Source: Axinella damicornis
Taxonomy: Eukaryota > Porifera > Demospongiae > Axinellida > Axinellidae
NCBI GenBank assembly: GCA_963931865.1
Contig: OZ007518.1
Location: 8,298,361 to 8,362,360, forward strand
DNA length: 64,000 bases
Direction of reading: 5' to 3'
Of this stretch, positions 12,142-25,700 are shown piece by piece. Each line of letters begins with the position of its first letter. The stretch's first letter is position 1. The position numbers and the translations under genes are program-made. The notes below the pieces were generated by a model that was not told where the DNA came from, made no database searches, and saw only the letters and a program-made list of their open reading frames with translations.

Positions 12142-13018
12142 AATTGCAGGGAGCTAGACTGCCATATGCAGCTATAGTTCATGCTTGATGTGAACAAGCT
12201 TGGACACAATATTCAGTGGACCCGAAAACCCGGGACCGGGGACCTGAGGACCTGGGGACTGGAGGACCCAGGGACCCAAGGATCTTTGGCTGTTATGTAC
12301 GTACATGAAACCGAAGTACATGAAACCGAAATGCAAAACTCATGCTTATATCATTAATTGCCTGAGTGTGCCAGTCAGCTTATGAATACATTTTTAAGCA
12401 GACAGTGTTATCGGCTGGCTTGTTGTCTTCACATTTTCACTTTAGAATATAGTATTATAATCGAGCATGCATGCAGAGCTACCTCCTTCCCCCCCCCCCC
12501 CCAACTCTCCATTTGTATCCACAAGGCTATGAATATGCACTTGACCTTTGTTCTTAGGACATGTATCTGTAGCACTTCCGTTATAATTATTGTAATAACT
12601 TTACTATAATATAGCCTGGTTCCCTGCCTGGGGAACGAGGCTACATAGGTATTAATCTGGTTGTGCATAGCTGATAGCATACTCAAGGCACCAGCATGGA
12701 CATGGCCGTGAATTTGGGCTTTTACACCAGCACGGATTGCTTGTAGCTGCATTTCTGTCTCATGTAATAGCTGAATAAACAGCATTCACGCAGGGATACA
12801 TAGTGTAGAACAGTTTGAGGACTTCCCATATTACAGGGGTTTTTTTTTGAATCCTAGCAACACTACACTAAAATGCTCAAAGCGAATTGCGTAGACCATT
12901 CCATATATGGAGCGCAGGCAGGGCTATACAACTGTACTTAAGCACTGAACTTTGGCCTTTAATTAAGTTACTAGGGTTTCACACAGGTGAAGTTTCGACC
13001 ACAAAATTAATTGTCCAC
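12142..13018. other. No gene recognised
   Basis: Contains a GGACC-rich patch at 12220-12290, a 14-C run at 12489-12502 and a small hairpin-family piece at 12614-12645 (TAGCCTGGTTCCC with its inverted partner). A minus-strand frame at about 12650-12785 reads smoothly (HETEMQLQAIRAG...) but has no partner exon. The missing first exon of the GTPase gene could lie here or further upstream; I could not find it. Confidence 0.4.
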
Positions 13019-13022
13019 TTAA

Positions 13023-13586
13023 GGTTACGGGATCCCGCGCGGTGGGCGTGGCCAGACAATTTGTTCAACTCCATTTTTCTCCCACAAAAATTAAGCTAGT
13101 GAAATCAAAGTTACTCGACGCAAAGCAGGGAGGGTAGTCAACATGTAGACTAATCATCATTACAGTAGTTCACACTGTAGCTGTTGTACGAAGGTTAAAT
13201 CAGTTCCAGCAAACTATTTGCCAAAAATCTCCAGTGCGAAGACCGCGAGCACCTCGATTCTACTGTTTGGAGACACGCCATAGGAAGCTCTAGGGCGGGA
13301 TGTAAGCGTTTTGTGGCTAGGTTGAGCAGTCCTCAAAAGAACAACTCTTGAGTGCGAATAACCGCCATGTTGACTCCCCTCTTTGGAATACAGCGTCGTA
13401 TAACTTCGGAACGGTCATCAGTATTTACAAAAACACTTCGTCCAGCCCTTTCTACACAGTTTGTGCCTATTTCAATACGGTCTTCCATGTCCAGGTCGGA
13501 TCACACGGCTTTATTTTTGGCGACAAAAAAACTATGAAATAATTAAGTATACGGCGCGCGTATCCGTGAGCAGGGATCCCGTAACC
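13023..13586. mobile_element. TTAA-flanked MITE (piggyBac-like ends)
   Basis: The inverted ends GGTTACGGGATCCC and GGGATCCCGTAACC lie directly inside TTAA on both sides (13019-13022 and 13587-13590). The length is 564 bp. TTAA target duplication is the hallmark of piggyBac transposition (family knowledge). There is no transposase. The element ends 130 bp before the first recognised GTPase exon. Confidence 0.75.
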
Positions 13587-13715
13587 TTAACACAACCAGC
13601 TGTGGCTGTTGCAAGGGTTTGGAAAAGCCCTGTATCTGTTGTCAATGAAAAGCTGTATGGGACATTATCTTGGAACAAAATTAGGAATTAGTTGCTATTG
13701 TGCCTTCTTATATAG

Positions 13716-16700
13716 GGCATTGAAGAGAGGCTGATCAGCTTGCTCAAAACCTATGCAATCTTCAGTGAAGCTGAGATTAAGCAGCTGCGTGAAACTGGAA
13801 GGCAGTTGAGGGAGAAGCAGATCCTCATCAGTTTTGTTGGTCGTCTCAATGTGGGAAAAAGCACCCTACTGAATGCTCTATTGGGAGTTAAGTAAGTTAT
13901 TAATCTATAGTAGTGATGCCGACACGTGTGATGAAACTCACCCTGTTCACAAAGTTGTAAGCACTTCAATATTTTTTGTCTTACCTTTGGCCACAATTGA
14001 TTCTATTGTCGGGCATCATGTGACATGTGTTTTAATTGGGACGAGTTGCAAGCAAGCTGCCTACTGGCAGCCTTGGGCTAACTATAAGCACAAGCTGGTG
14101 GATGCAATCAGACATGTATCCATGAGATGAGCTGGAGTAAGACCGGACCCATGATTCTGAAAGGTGGGTTTGCCCAACCATCGAGTTGCACTGGCTACTG
14201 GGAGTCCACTTGCGCTACATGAAGTAAATTGCGTTACTTTAATTTGCAAGTGGGTGAATCCTATCAAAGTTTACCATACCACTAATGTAGTGTTAATTTA
14301 CGGAGTTTATTTAGCCCATAATCATATAGGGATGATAGGTTTCTGTATAAAATGCCTATACCGCAAGAGTGCAATTATTTGTGTAATCTGCACTGCTTCC
14401 AGCCAATCAGCTGCTGATTACACTGTTTTGCACTGGTACGAGTGCAAAAGTGTAATCATGAGCTGATTGGTTAATGCCACAGCGGTTTCTACGTGGTTTC
14501 TAGGTTTGAACAGAAAGTAAACAAACAATTATCGAGCACATAAAGGTAAGTAAGCGTCATGGCAGAGGGTAGCTACAGGTCAAGTGAATTTTCCTGTCCC
14601 ACTATTGCTGAGTTTCTTCATGAGAGTGTGTGCGAAAATACCGAGAATGTCGCTGTGGATGGAGAACTGCTGGAACTCGTACTCGACGATCGACAGTCGC
14701 ATATTGCTGGAACCATGGACAATAAACAGTAAGGTGATGCTGCCACACCCACTGCTCCGCCTTTGTACAATGCTTACTTGGTCCCGGCAGCGCTCAAGAA
14801 TTGCCACGCGCCTGAAGGATACCGACAGGAACTGGGCACGTACGGCGGCTTGAGACGGTGGCAAAAACAGGTGGCATCACATGCAGTAGCTACGTACCAC
14901 TGTCTGAGGCTAGTGCTGGTGACAATCAATTGAAGCATGCATTGAATTACTACACAGCGTCAAGGACCTCATGCCTACCCACCCAATAGGGACTGATAGC
15001 TGCATTTGTGTCCTTGCATATACTTTCTGTATACAGTTATTGCTGTATCAAATAATCTTTGCTGTGCAACTGAAAGGATAATATGGGATAGCATGATTTG
15101 GAGTGTAATTAATTGGACTCGTAAGGTCAGTAATTTCACTCGGCTTTGCCTCGTGAAATTACAAACCTTACTCGAGCAATTAATTCCCAAATTGCACTCC
15201 AAATCAAGCTATTACATATACTAATTGGAGTTGTGGAAATCCGATTCATATGTACGTGGCAAAAGGCAAGTATGTGTAAGTGACAAATGTTGTAGAATAC
15301 GGAGAGCAAAAATGTGCAGTTCCTCAAATAATTGACTTTTGGTCTCCTTGCAAAGACAAGACGTCAGGTGCCGCCCGTACTCCATACACCACAGCATACA
15401 TGTACATACGTACCTAGCCAGTGCCAGGGTTGTGGCAATTACTGCTTGCTACATAATAACACAATAAGTTTCAACAACATGTGCTCAAGTGTACCGGAGG
15501 TCAATATTATTCATGGCTTGGTAGGGCAGAAGTAGTACAAATATTGGGTGTCGGGGGGGGGGGGGGGGGGGGGGGATAGCTATTGTGTAGAGCTTCAACT
15601 ACAGGTAATCAACTACAATTGCAGCTACTCAGACAAAATTATCATCAATTACAACAATTATGGAGGGATTTGCAATTACATTACAATTACAAACTACCAC
15701 TACAACAACCCTCCTAGCCACTCAATTCAAGCTGTTTGGCAGCGCATGCAAACCTAAAATGCTGTACATCTCAAAGTAGCTTACATAGCTGTTATACATA
15801 GCTTGCGGATACAGGAGGGATAGTGGCTAATTGTAGGTCAAAGAGTGTGCTCCTTAACACTTTAACCGATAAAGCCGTCTACAGACGGCATGAGACTTTC
15901 ATCAGTGATGTCAGACTTCCGGCAATGTCCTTGGGACTTCAGCTCTGTGCCAGCAGAGAGGGCGGGACAAGGGGAGGTGGGTGGGTTTCAGCACTGAGCC
16001 TAGGTAGCATGGCCGCTTTTGGGCTTGGCCTTGAAAGCACTGAGCCTAGGTAGCATGGTCGCTTTTGGGCTTGGCCTTGAAAAGGTCTTGGTTGGAGCTG
16101 GGTGGGCCATTTCTCTCCTTTTTGCACAAATGGGCCGAGAAAACAGTCCTCTCGCCTAGTAGGGCCTCCATTTCTGGCAGTGAAGCGTTTTTCTCGGTCT
16201 AGACGAGCGATGGTCGGCAGAGAGCCGTGACTATTGGATGCCCCTTGATGGGTGGGTGTGGTCAGAGTCACGAATGTGTAGAGGATTGCTGCATGGTCAT
16301 GTGTGTGGAGTTTGGGGGCTGAAAAGCAGAGAGAACGGGAAATATGGTGGGTTTAGTGCATCTATTAGCTAAGAGAGACCTCCGAAGAAAAACAATTTAT
16401 CGGTTAATGGGTTAATTCAAATCATACTATGGTGAAGGTCTGTCATACTCCACCACCTCTCAAGAAACAAGAGGAAATGCCATATACCCATCCTCGGTCC
16501 CTCATAGAAATTGATTTAGAATTTAGGGATGGGTAATGGCATTTCACGATGATTAAACTTGGATTGCTGTGGGGCACTCCATTCCTTTGTGTCTTTAATT
16601 ACAATCATTTGCAACTGCTACCAATGGACTGATGTAGCTCATCTGTATGGTTACCGTAGTCTCTCGAAAATACACCCATCTTCAAAAATACGCCCACCCC

Positions 16701-19700
16701 CTTTTTCGCGACAAGTTGTTGCATTTATTACTCGAAAGTAAGCCCACCCTATTATCGAACAGGAAAGCACTTGAATAGCTCAGGAAGAAGTACTGTTCAA
16801 GGAGGTGGGACTAAGAAATGAAGGATGGCTATCAGCGCAGCCTGTATATGGGTACTAATTCCAATGAATTTCATTATGTTGTATACCATTGCATAATCAG
16901 CTGTGTACTGAGTGCATGACATGAGACTGTGCACGCGCTGTGCACTATCGCCTAACGTAGCACTAGCAGCGCACTACAGATTTCTCGGAAACAGCAAGCC
17001 CCAAAGATGGGAAAGAGCTGAACCTACTTTCGAAATTGGTGGGCCTATTTTCGAGAAAGGGGGTTCTCGAAAGTACACCATCCCCCTCTTTGAGCAACCA
17101 CTAAAGTTCATCGCCCATGGGCATATTTTCGAGAGACTACGGTAGTATTGTGGAGATGCGAGTGGCTCACCTGAATGAGTCCTGGCTGAGAACTACCAGT
17201 AAACGTTCATCTCCCCTCAAGTAGGTATAACTACTTACTTATATATCTGTAGGCTATTGCCAATGAAGATGGAAGCTGAAACGAGCATCAGGGTGCATAT
17301 TCATCATGATCCCAAGGCTCCATCTGACCAGGTATGAGCCCAACTACCATATAGTGCTTAAATTTCGCGGGTCTAAATTTTCGTGAATTTCGCGAATTAC
17401 ATGTCATTCGTGAAATTATTTCAACGAAAATTTTGACACGTCGTGCACCTACAGCTACATGGCCGTGGGCAGTATTCCAACGTACGCGTGCGACGGCTAG
17501 CTTGATGACTCTGTTTGTGTACTTCAACAGTGAGGATGGACAGCAGTCAAAGTGTAAGCTTCTGGGTCCACATGGAGAGGTACCATCATGTGCGATATCT
17601 GCCATTGCTGAAGCTGCCAGCTTGATCCGGCACGGCGAAGGTCAAGGGAACACCCAGGTATCTGAAAACGAACTCTGAGAACGTCGAATTTGGGAAGAGA
17701 GTCACAGAATACAACGCAGTACCGACGAAGTGGTCTGTGGTAGCAGTAGTTGAGTTCGGCGCGCATGGGATGCTTCAAGTGCAGTACACCACACCCATTG
17801 TGTGAGCATAGCGCTTTTTCCGCGAATTCGCGAAATTTTTTCAACGAAATGTTCCTGAAGAGCAATTAGCGAAAATTTAGACCCGCGAAATATAAGCGCC
17901 ATACGGTATGAATGTGTAGCCAAGTGTGTACTGGATCTAATATATTAACTATGAGCAGAGTACGGTCTACCAGTAGACAGCTTCAGCTTTGTTTCAAGTG
18001 CAGCTCCCTCCAGGAGAACTAAGTTACAACATTCTACCTCAATTTTGTTTCAAGTACAATTCCGTACTCTCTGTTTCACGCGTTTTTATTGACCTGTACC
18101 TTAAGTAATACTAGAAGGAAAACCAGGGTTGTACCTATACCCGTATAGGTATTGGTATAGGTGCCTATACTCGTGGTATAGGCAAAGTATAGGTATATAT
18201 GTAAACTCATAGCCTATACTTGCCTTCATCTGTGGCACTGATGTTGAAGTATCTCCATACAGCACTAGAGCGGTTTGCCATACTGGGTACCACAAAAAAA
18301 CTAAACGCCTGTTTCAACAAAAGCTAAACACCTGAGTCTAGTTATGCACGCACGCAGTCATGCACGTGCACAGACTTGCCCATATACGGAATGCAATAAT
18401 TACTACTATGAATTTATGATGTCCTATAAGTTGATACAACCAGCTGTGAATATCGGTATCGGTACCGGTACGGCCGATCTGATGGCTAATGTTATTGTGT
18501 ATCTGCAGTATAGGCAAATTGTGGTATAGGTACAACCCTGAGGAAAACCCTTTGTCGGTAATGTAGTACGTATCAAACATCTGATGCATGCAATTGTTCC
18601 TTGTGGTCCATTCTAGCATCCAAAGCTCATCTGGAACCAGGAGGAAGTGGTGGGAGTCCTAGAGATTTATGAAAAGCTTGAAATCCTGAATCAGGGCGTT
18701 CGTGTGGGTGCTCAGGTATGTTCTTCTGAAGTAACACTATTTGACCAACATCTCTGAACATTGAATTTCCATATGTGAAAAACGGCTTTATGTATGCTAA
18801 AATATACTGTGGCACTAAGGCGCGTTAAGAACTGCGTCTATAGCTGTACTGCCGTTTGAAGTTCACACAGGAATGACATGAGCCACTACAAAAGGTATTG
18901 GCTACAACTAGCACAAAAGCAAAGCTATAGCTATCATCGATCCAGAGAGACTCACTGGCAGACTATACTTCGCTCATTTTTTTTGCAATACCGTTACCAT
19001 TCTCTGTTTACTATATATTAGCGCCTGGTCTTCTAAGTCCAACTCGGATCACACGGTTTCATTTGTGGAGTGCTTTGTAGGTAGCTAACATCCCATGCAG
19101 GCTTTCCGCAAAAATTGCCCATGCATAATGATTGAAGCACCCCTTGGTTATGGCTGCGGGGAATTGGCAATTGACAAACTGGATAAGGACATCTTCAAAA
19201 TCTGGAAGCACACAGTTAGCTATAGGCTCCCCTCTGTTGTAGTGCCATGTGAAGCAGTCTACTCAGAACGTTCTAGCTATCATGGTTACATGGAGATGCT
19301 CATTGTTGGATTAAAATATTACGTAGGAGTCACATTTGCATACTGCAGATTCCGGAACGAAATCTCAGAGTTATATAATGCATACCTGTGGTAGTTACAA
19401 TTGTAACTGTTCTGGCAATGGCTATGCATATCTTGAAACCTTTTTTGTTCATTTAGGGCCATGACGTCTGCACCCTTAAAACCAATGTTTCACTCCTGGC
19501 CAATACACCACAGAATTGGCAAGTAGTACTAGTGGACACTCCAGGTAGGGGGGATTTCAACGGCCGTGTTGCAGTAGCAGCTGATGGAGCTGTGAAGTCA
19601 AGCTCAGCGTACATGCTCATTACAACCTATGGTCAACTACAATTGGATGAGAACGTCAACTTCATCAGATTTCTCCATGAATATGATCAAGGTAATGTGT

Positions 19701-22700
19701 ACGTAGCTACGTACTTGCATCATTAGAAATATGCCTTATTATGGGACTACACTTTTGCAGTTATTGTCTCACATTGAAAATTTTTGCCCTTGAAGTCTTT
19801 GAGCCACATGCAGAGTCGATCTTAAAAGTTTTGATGGTTAGTACGTACGTATCACAGTCTACGTAGCTAGTCATGGCTTCACTGCTATGCATGAGTAATG
19901 GGAGTGAGGTATACCCAAGGGATGGATACAACTTTCCAGTCATCAAACCTCAACTTTTCCCTTGGCACTGGAATGTTCGGACATAGAGACAGCATTGTAC
20001 GATGGTATGTCCGTCATACACACGTTTTGGCAATCACACATTACGTCTTGGCTCAGTATCCATTGCTGAGAGGCGTGTCTCATGTGCAGGAATACCTGCA
20101 GAAACCTGCTCCATTTTCTTTGTTAGTGTTTCGAGGGGCAACCGCATTCCTGGTAGCCGTTGCAACGCCGGCTGCGACTCGCCGTAGCGATCGCAGTTAG
20201 TTCCAATTAACGCACATGCCACGTGGCAACCGCGCTCTGTCGATCGCTAGCAATGGCGGCCAAAGGGAAGACATTACAGCACTTACAACTTTGCCAGCAC
20301 GGTGAGTTTTGGCATGTAAGCGTCAGTGAACGACAGCGATTACAGCTGTGTAGTCAGATTCTTTGTGGGGCCTTCGTAAGACTGTACTGGCAACCAACGT
20401 CGAAGAGAGCGATCGAGCAATGGCGGCCGACGGCACAACAAAAGCGCTTGTATCTCCACCACCAAGGTGAGTTTCAGCACAATTATTATACGTTTGTCTA
20501 ACTGCATGATAGCCATCACGACGGTGTAGTCAGAATCTCTGTAGGCCTTTCCTGCGAGCTGTGAGGTTTGATTATTTACATTAATTACATTAATCGAGGG
20601 GCAACCGCACTCCTGGTAGCCGTTGCAACTCCGTGGTTGCCTCGCAGTAGCGCAAGCTAATTATTGCAATTCGTTCCAATTAACGCACATGCCACGTGGC
20701 AACCACGCTCAGTCGAACGCTAGCAATGCAATGGCGACCAAAGGGAAGACACGAAATTATAACAGCACTTACAACCTTGCCAGCACGGTGAGTTTCGGTA
20801 TGTAACCGTCAGTGAACAACAGCGATTACGGCTGTGTGGTCAGAATCTTTGTGGGTCCTTCGTATGACTGTACTGGCAACCAACATCGAAGAGAACGATC
20901 GAGCAATGGCGGCCGACGGCACGACAAAAGCGATTGTATCTCCATCACCAAGGTGAATTTCGCCACAATTATTGTGTAGTTGTGTCACTGCATGATAGCG
21001 ATCACGGTGGTGTAGTCAGAATCTCTGTAGACCTTCCCTGCGTGCTGTGAGGTTTGATTATTTAGATTATTTACGCGGCACAATTTTTCCCCTACCAAGA
21101 GTGTAATAATTACGCAGCACAATTTTTCCCCTACCAGGAGTGTAATTAGTGTTTTAATAGTGTTGAGATGGCAACCCAAAAGTGATTATGGCTACAACTT
21201 GAATATTAAGCCCAGTGCACATTCAAGGAGAGCAGTCCTATGTGATGCTTGGATCATGAAAACGGAACATGGACATTGTGGGGCAAGCGTGAGCAAGTTG
21301 CATACATTTTTAACCACTGAGGGGATAATGAAGTTGCTAAGTGTCAGCGAGGTCACAATAAGTACAACCCCTGGCCGCAGAGTATGACAACATCGGGACT
21401 ATATTATGCTATACATGTACATTTGTGACAGTCACTTGTAGAAATTGAAGATTATTCTGGAATGCAAGAGATTATAAATTTAGATTTTCAACGCTCTCTA
21501 GCAGCTCTTCTACAACAGCTACAAACATGGAAGAAAAAGTAGCAGCACGATGGATCGCTTAATTAATTGTCTAAGAAATAGCCAATTGCAAGTCTGAAGG
21601 ATAACGCCTAAGAAATGGAACCAAAGAGTCCAGTCTAGCTACGTAATTGAGTGTTTTGGCTACTCTGGCAGTCTGGCTAGTATCTTCTTACTAGCTACGT
21701 AGCTTGAGCAATGCCTACAGGCATACATACCTAGGTGATCCGACTGTCATTGTGCTTCAAAAATCCCAAACTCCATCGCAAAGTGGAAGATTCTTCTCTC
21801 TCTGGCGCTCAGCAGGTACGTACGTATGGCCATTTTTGCACGTGGCATGTGGGATTGACGCAGACGTAGACTGCACATGTGTTAACGTAAATTATGACCG
21901 GCTAGCCGGCCATGCCCCTGCGTGCAATATTCGCAGACTAGTGACGATATACTAACGATATTTATAGGCCATCGATACTATCGTACGTATCGATACTATC
22001 GCCCAGCACTAGAAAATTGACCCTCGAAAATTCCTTGCCACACAGTAGCTATTCACTATTTTCTTGCTTGCAGGTGCACTGGAAACCAGACGTCTTATCA
22101 TTGTGGTTACACAGTTTGATTTGAGGTTTCTGCCAACCGGCATTAATGAAGAAATCACAGTAGAAAAAGTGCACAGAAGGGTTCAGCAATTGGTCAGTAA
22201 GGCATGTCCAGATGTCACACTTTCAGTTGACGATGTGCTCCCTCTATCTGGCCTGTGGGCATTCAATGCTCGAATGCTCATGAGTCACCCAGATGGGCCT
22301 GAGCATGACATCTATAGAAGAAATGTGGTATGGTGCCTAACACAGAACCAATCTCTACCAAGTGGCCAGCATGAAAGTCGGAGTTCATGCTTCCTTGGAA
22401 AAACGGATGATGAGCTTGCGAAACAGCTCCTGGATGTCAGTGGATTTGCCAGATTGGAAGCCAGGTATAGAAAGTTTTTGATGTTCGGATGACAGGTATT
22501 ATCACATGCAGCGCTAAAGCACTATTAGATTGTGGCATTAGGGTGTAGCATCATTGAAAGAGGTCAAGGCTACATCCCAAGGTTGGTGTGTTGCTACAGA
22601 GCTATAGGCTCTGATGTCGCTTGTAGCTACTCCTTCGGCGCCTGCTCTCTTGTAGTGCTGTCTAGCATCATCTGTGTATACTTCTAATAGTTTCAAGCAA

Positions 22701-25700
22701 TAATAATTGTGTCCGATTATTTATTCCCTCATCCAAAGGTTGTGAACAACTTTGGGAGCTTATTAGTTCTACAGTGATGCATAGGAGTAACACGACTCTT
22801 TGAACGTAGACTTCAGTGGGCCAACATCTGGCCTTGATGCAACCCCTTCACCCCCTGCAGTTTAAGCCTAGCAAATCCAAAGATACCTGTTCTCCGAATA
22901 TTGATTATTAATTGCATACTTGATTCAATAAACTTATGAACTCTGACTTCCCCTGTTACAGGATCCACAATCTGACGGAGTCTTGCATCAAGGTGTGGGT
23001 GTCCAAGGTGAAAGGTGATTACGAGAGGTACCTGAAACAAGCCAGGGAGAAATTGACAGAACAATCTGAATCTGAATTGGAGCAACAAAAGGGTGAGGTC
23101 TCACATAACACTCATTAACTCTTTAGGGTCCAAAATATATTGAAATCTCCCCCACAGCATAAAATGGCATCTGCATTCAGCGTTGAGCGTTGCCCAGGGC
23201 GCGCAGCGTCCAACAAAACTCGGGAGGGTGCCCCTGGCTGTTAACAGCAATGATTACACTCACCGTTGACCAAGGCAGGAAGGGGCGGAGGCACTGGGTG
23301 GAGCCGATAACTAAGCTAGCTGTCTGGTTATCGCGCCGTTCGACCAGCTGCTAAAACTCGACTGTTGTCTTGCCGTACGCGGAGGACCATCGCTACTTAC
23401 TTTATTGCTGGAGAGGGCAGACCAACAGCAAGTCAAAGCAGGAGCGTTATTGCAAGTAAGCGTATACTGACGGCGAGATAAGCCTTTTTAGCTTACCGTT
23501 CGATCAACTTACAATGGCGGCCTTGTTTCTGCCTGTAACAGCTGCCAGCCCAGACGCTTGGCGCCCTTAATTCTGTAGTTATACAGAGGGGGACTACTGA
23601 CAAGACTCCAGGAGCAGTGCTAGTCGAAGGCTGTCCGTCACCGCGAAGTGAGAAGCCATAGTGTGAAAGGACGCTAATTATGCGCCTTTTAGCGCTATGG
23701 GCCCTAAAGGGTTAAGGTTACGATGTACAATTCAATAAACGTTTTTGCTGGTAACTTTGCCGCTTTATATCTCTGGAACTATAACAGATATCAATCCGAA
23801 ACAAGTTGCATTCCAACATTCCAACACCACATGAAAGAAGTATGAACACCTGGAACAGGAAAATAAAATGCCTCAAGGCATTAGACTCACTGTTAGACTC
23901 ACAAGGCAATTAGACTCACTGTTCAAGCGCTTTTGCGCCAAATTACTGAGAGGCAGACGGTAGCCCAACCCTCAAAGATTCTCCAGCACTAGTACACAGT
24001 ACTTGCTAGGTCATGACGAAGAGATATTCGGCGATCTGTGTCTACTTTTAGCTACATGTACAAAAACTTGCCGGTTCAGCCAAGATGAGCATTCTGTAGG
24101 CATGCATAGCCTCCGTTTTATGCCCCAATTTCGTGGTATCGCTTCGTGCCGCCCTGCAAAATACATCTGGCTACACGTGCAGCAAGTCAAAATTCATGAG
24201 AAACAATTTCCCTTCGTTATATTTGGCACAAGGTATGAAATACTGTAAGGTCTCATTAGTCTGTTGTTATTTTTTTATATTATTTATTTTTTATTTTTTA
24301 AAGTGAAGACGGTCGATGAAAAAATGAAAAGTGGTGATATAAAGCAAAAGGTGTAAATGAGAAGTCACAAAATACATCATTTAGTTCTGCTGTAGGCTGG
24401 CCTCGGCAGTCACCAGGTCGACTGGTGAAAAGTTTCACAGCATGGCCCCTTGAAGATCGTGCACCACGTATGCATTGGATTGGGGAACGGAGCAGGCTGA
24501 AGGATAACTCTGTTGTTAATTGGATTTGTACCGCTTCCGCTATGAATAACATTATCTCATTGTTTTATGTAAACAAACGGACAGCTGCCTCCTAATTGTT
24601 CATTGTAACCTTAACTCTTTAGGGTCCAAAATATATTGAAATCTCCCCCACAGCATTAAATGGCATCAGCACGCAACGTTGAGCGTTGCCCAGGGCGCGC
24701 AGCGTCCAACAAAACTCGGGAGGGTGCCCCTGGCTGTTAACAGCAATGATTACATTCACCGTTCATCAAGGCAGGAAGGGGCGGAGGCACTGGGTGGAGC
24801 CGATAACTGAGCTAGCTGTGTGGTTATCGCGCCGTTCGACCAGCTGCTAAAACTCGACTATTCTCTTGCCGTACGCGGAGGACCATCGCTACTTACTTTA
24901 TTGCTGGAGAGGGCAGACCAACAGTAAGTCAAAGCAGGAGCGTTATTGCAAGTAAGTGTATACTGACGGCGAGATAAGGCTTTTTAGCTTACCGTTCGAT
25001 CAACTTACAATGGCGGCCTTGTTTCTGCCTGTACCAGCTGCCAGCCCAGACGCTTGGCGCCCTTAATTCTGTAGTTATACAGAGGGGGACTACTGACAAG
25101 ACTCCAGGAACAGTGCTAGTCGAAGGCTGTCCGTCACCGCGAAGTGAGAAGCCATAGTGTGAAAGGACGCTAATTATGCGCCTTTTGGCGCTATGGGCCC
25201 TAAAGGGTTAATTCTCTTGCTGCACAGGAAGTTCGGAGCGGGAGCATAGAGAAAAGCGAGAGACTGTACTGTAGACCCCAATCCAACTGAAGAAATTCTA
25301 TTCCGGATCTTCCACAAATCCAATTTAACAGAAGCCTAGTACACTAAACAAAATATCGGAAACAACATCAGCTTCAGCATGATATTTTGCCCATGAAACT
25401 TACAACAGTACCATAGCATGTACTGGCAGCCTCTTAACCTTAACCTTAGTATAATGCGGAAAACAACACTCACTAATACACATTAGGACACAACCTTAAG
25501 AGGAAATTACATAGCCCATTTATTACTCATGATGAAAGTTCAGAAAGACACACCTTAAGCTCTTCCCCTGCATTTGAACTTGAATTACTTCCTCATACAC
25601 ACAGAACAAGAGGAAGAATGTTCACGACTACGTGAGTGTCTTGGTGATATTGAGGAAGAACGACGTGATCTGGAAGATATCATGAAAGTCGGACTCTATG

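Noticed and set aside
12429..12785. Minus-strand frame with a smooth helical start (HETEMQLQAIRAG)
   Set aside because: No partner exons, no recognised domain, and it runs into a hairpin-family fragment. It is kept only as a weak possibility.
21990..22064. Extra GTPase exon between 19691 and 22074 (for example near 19795 or 19898)
   Set aside because: Joining 19691 directly to 22074 restores the codon and gives a smooth path into the TQFD motif, while the candidates in between add stops or break phase.
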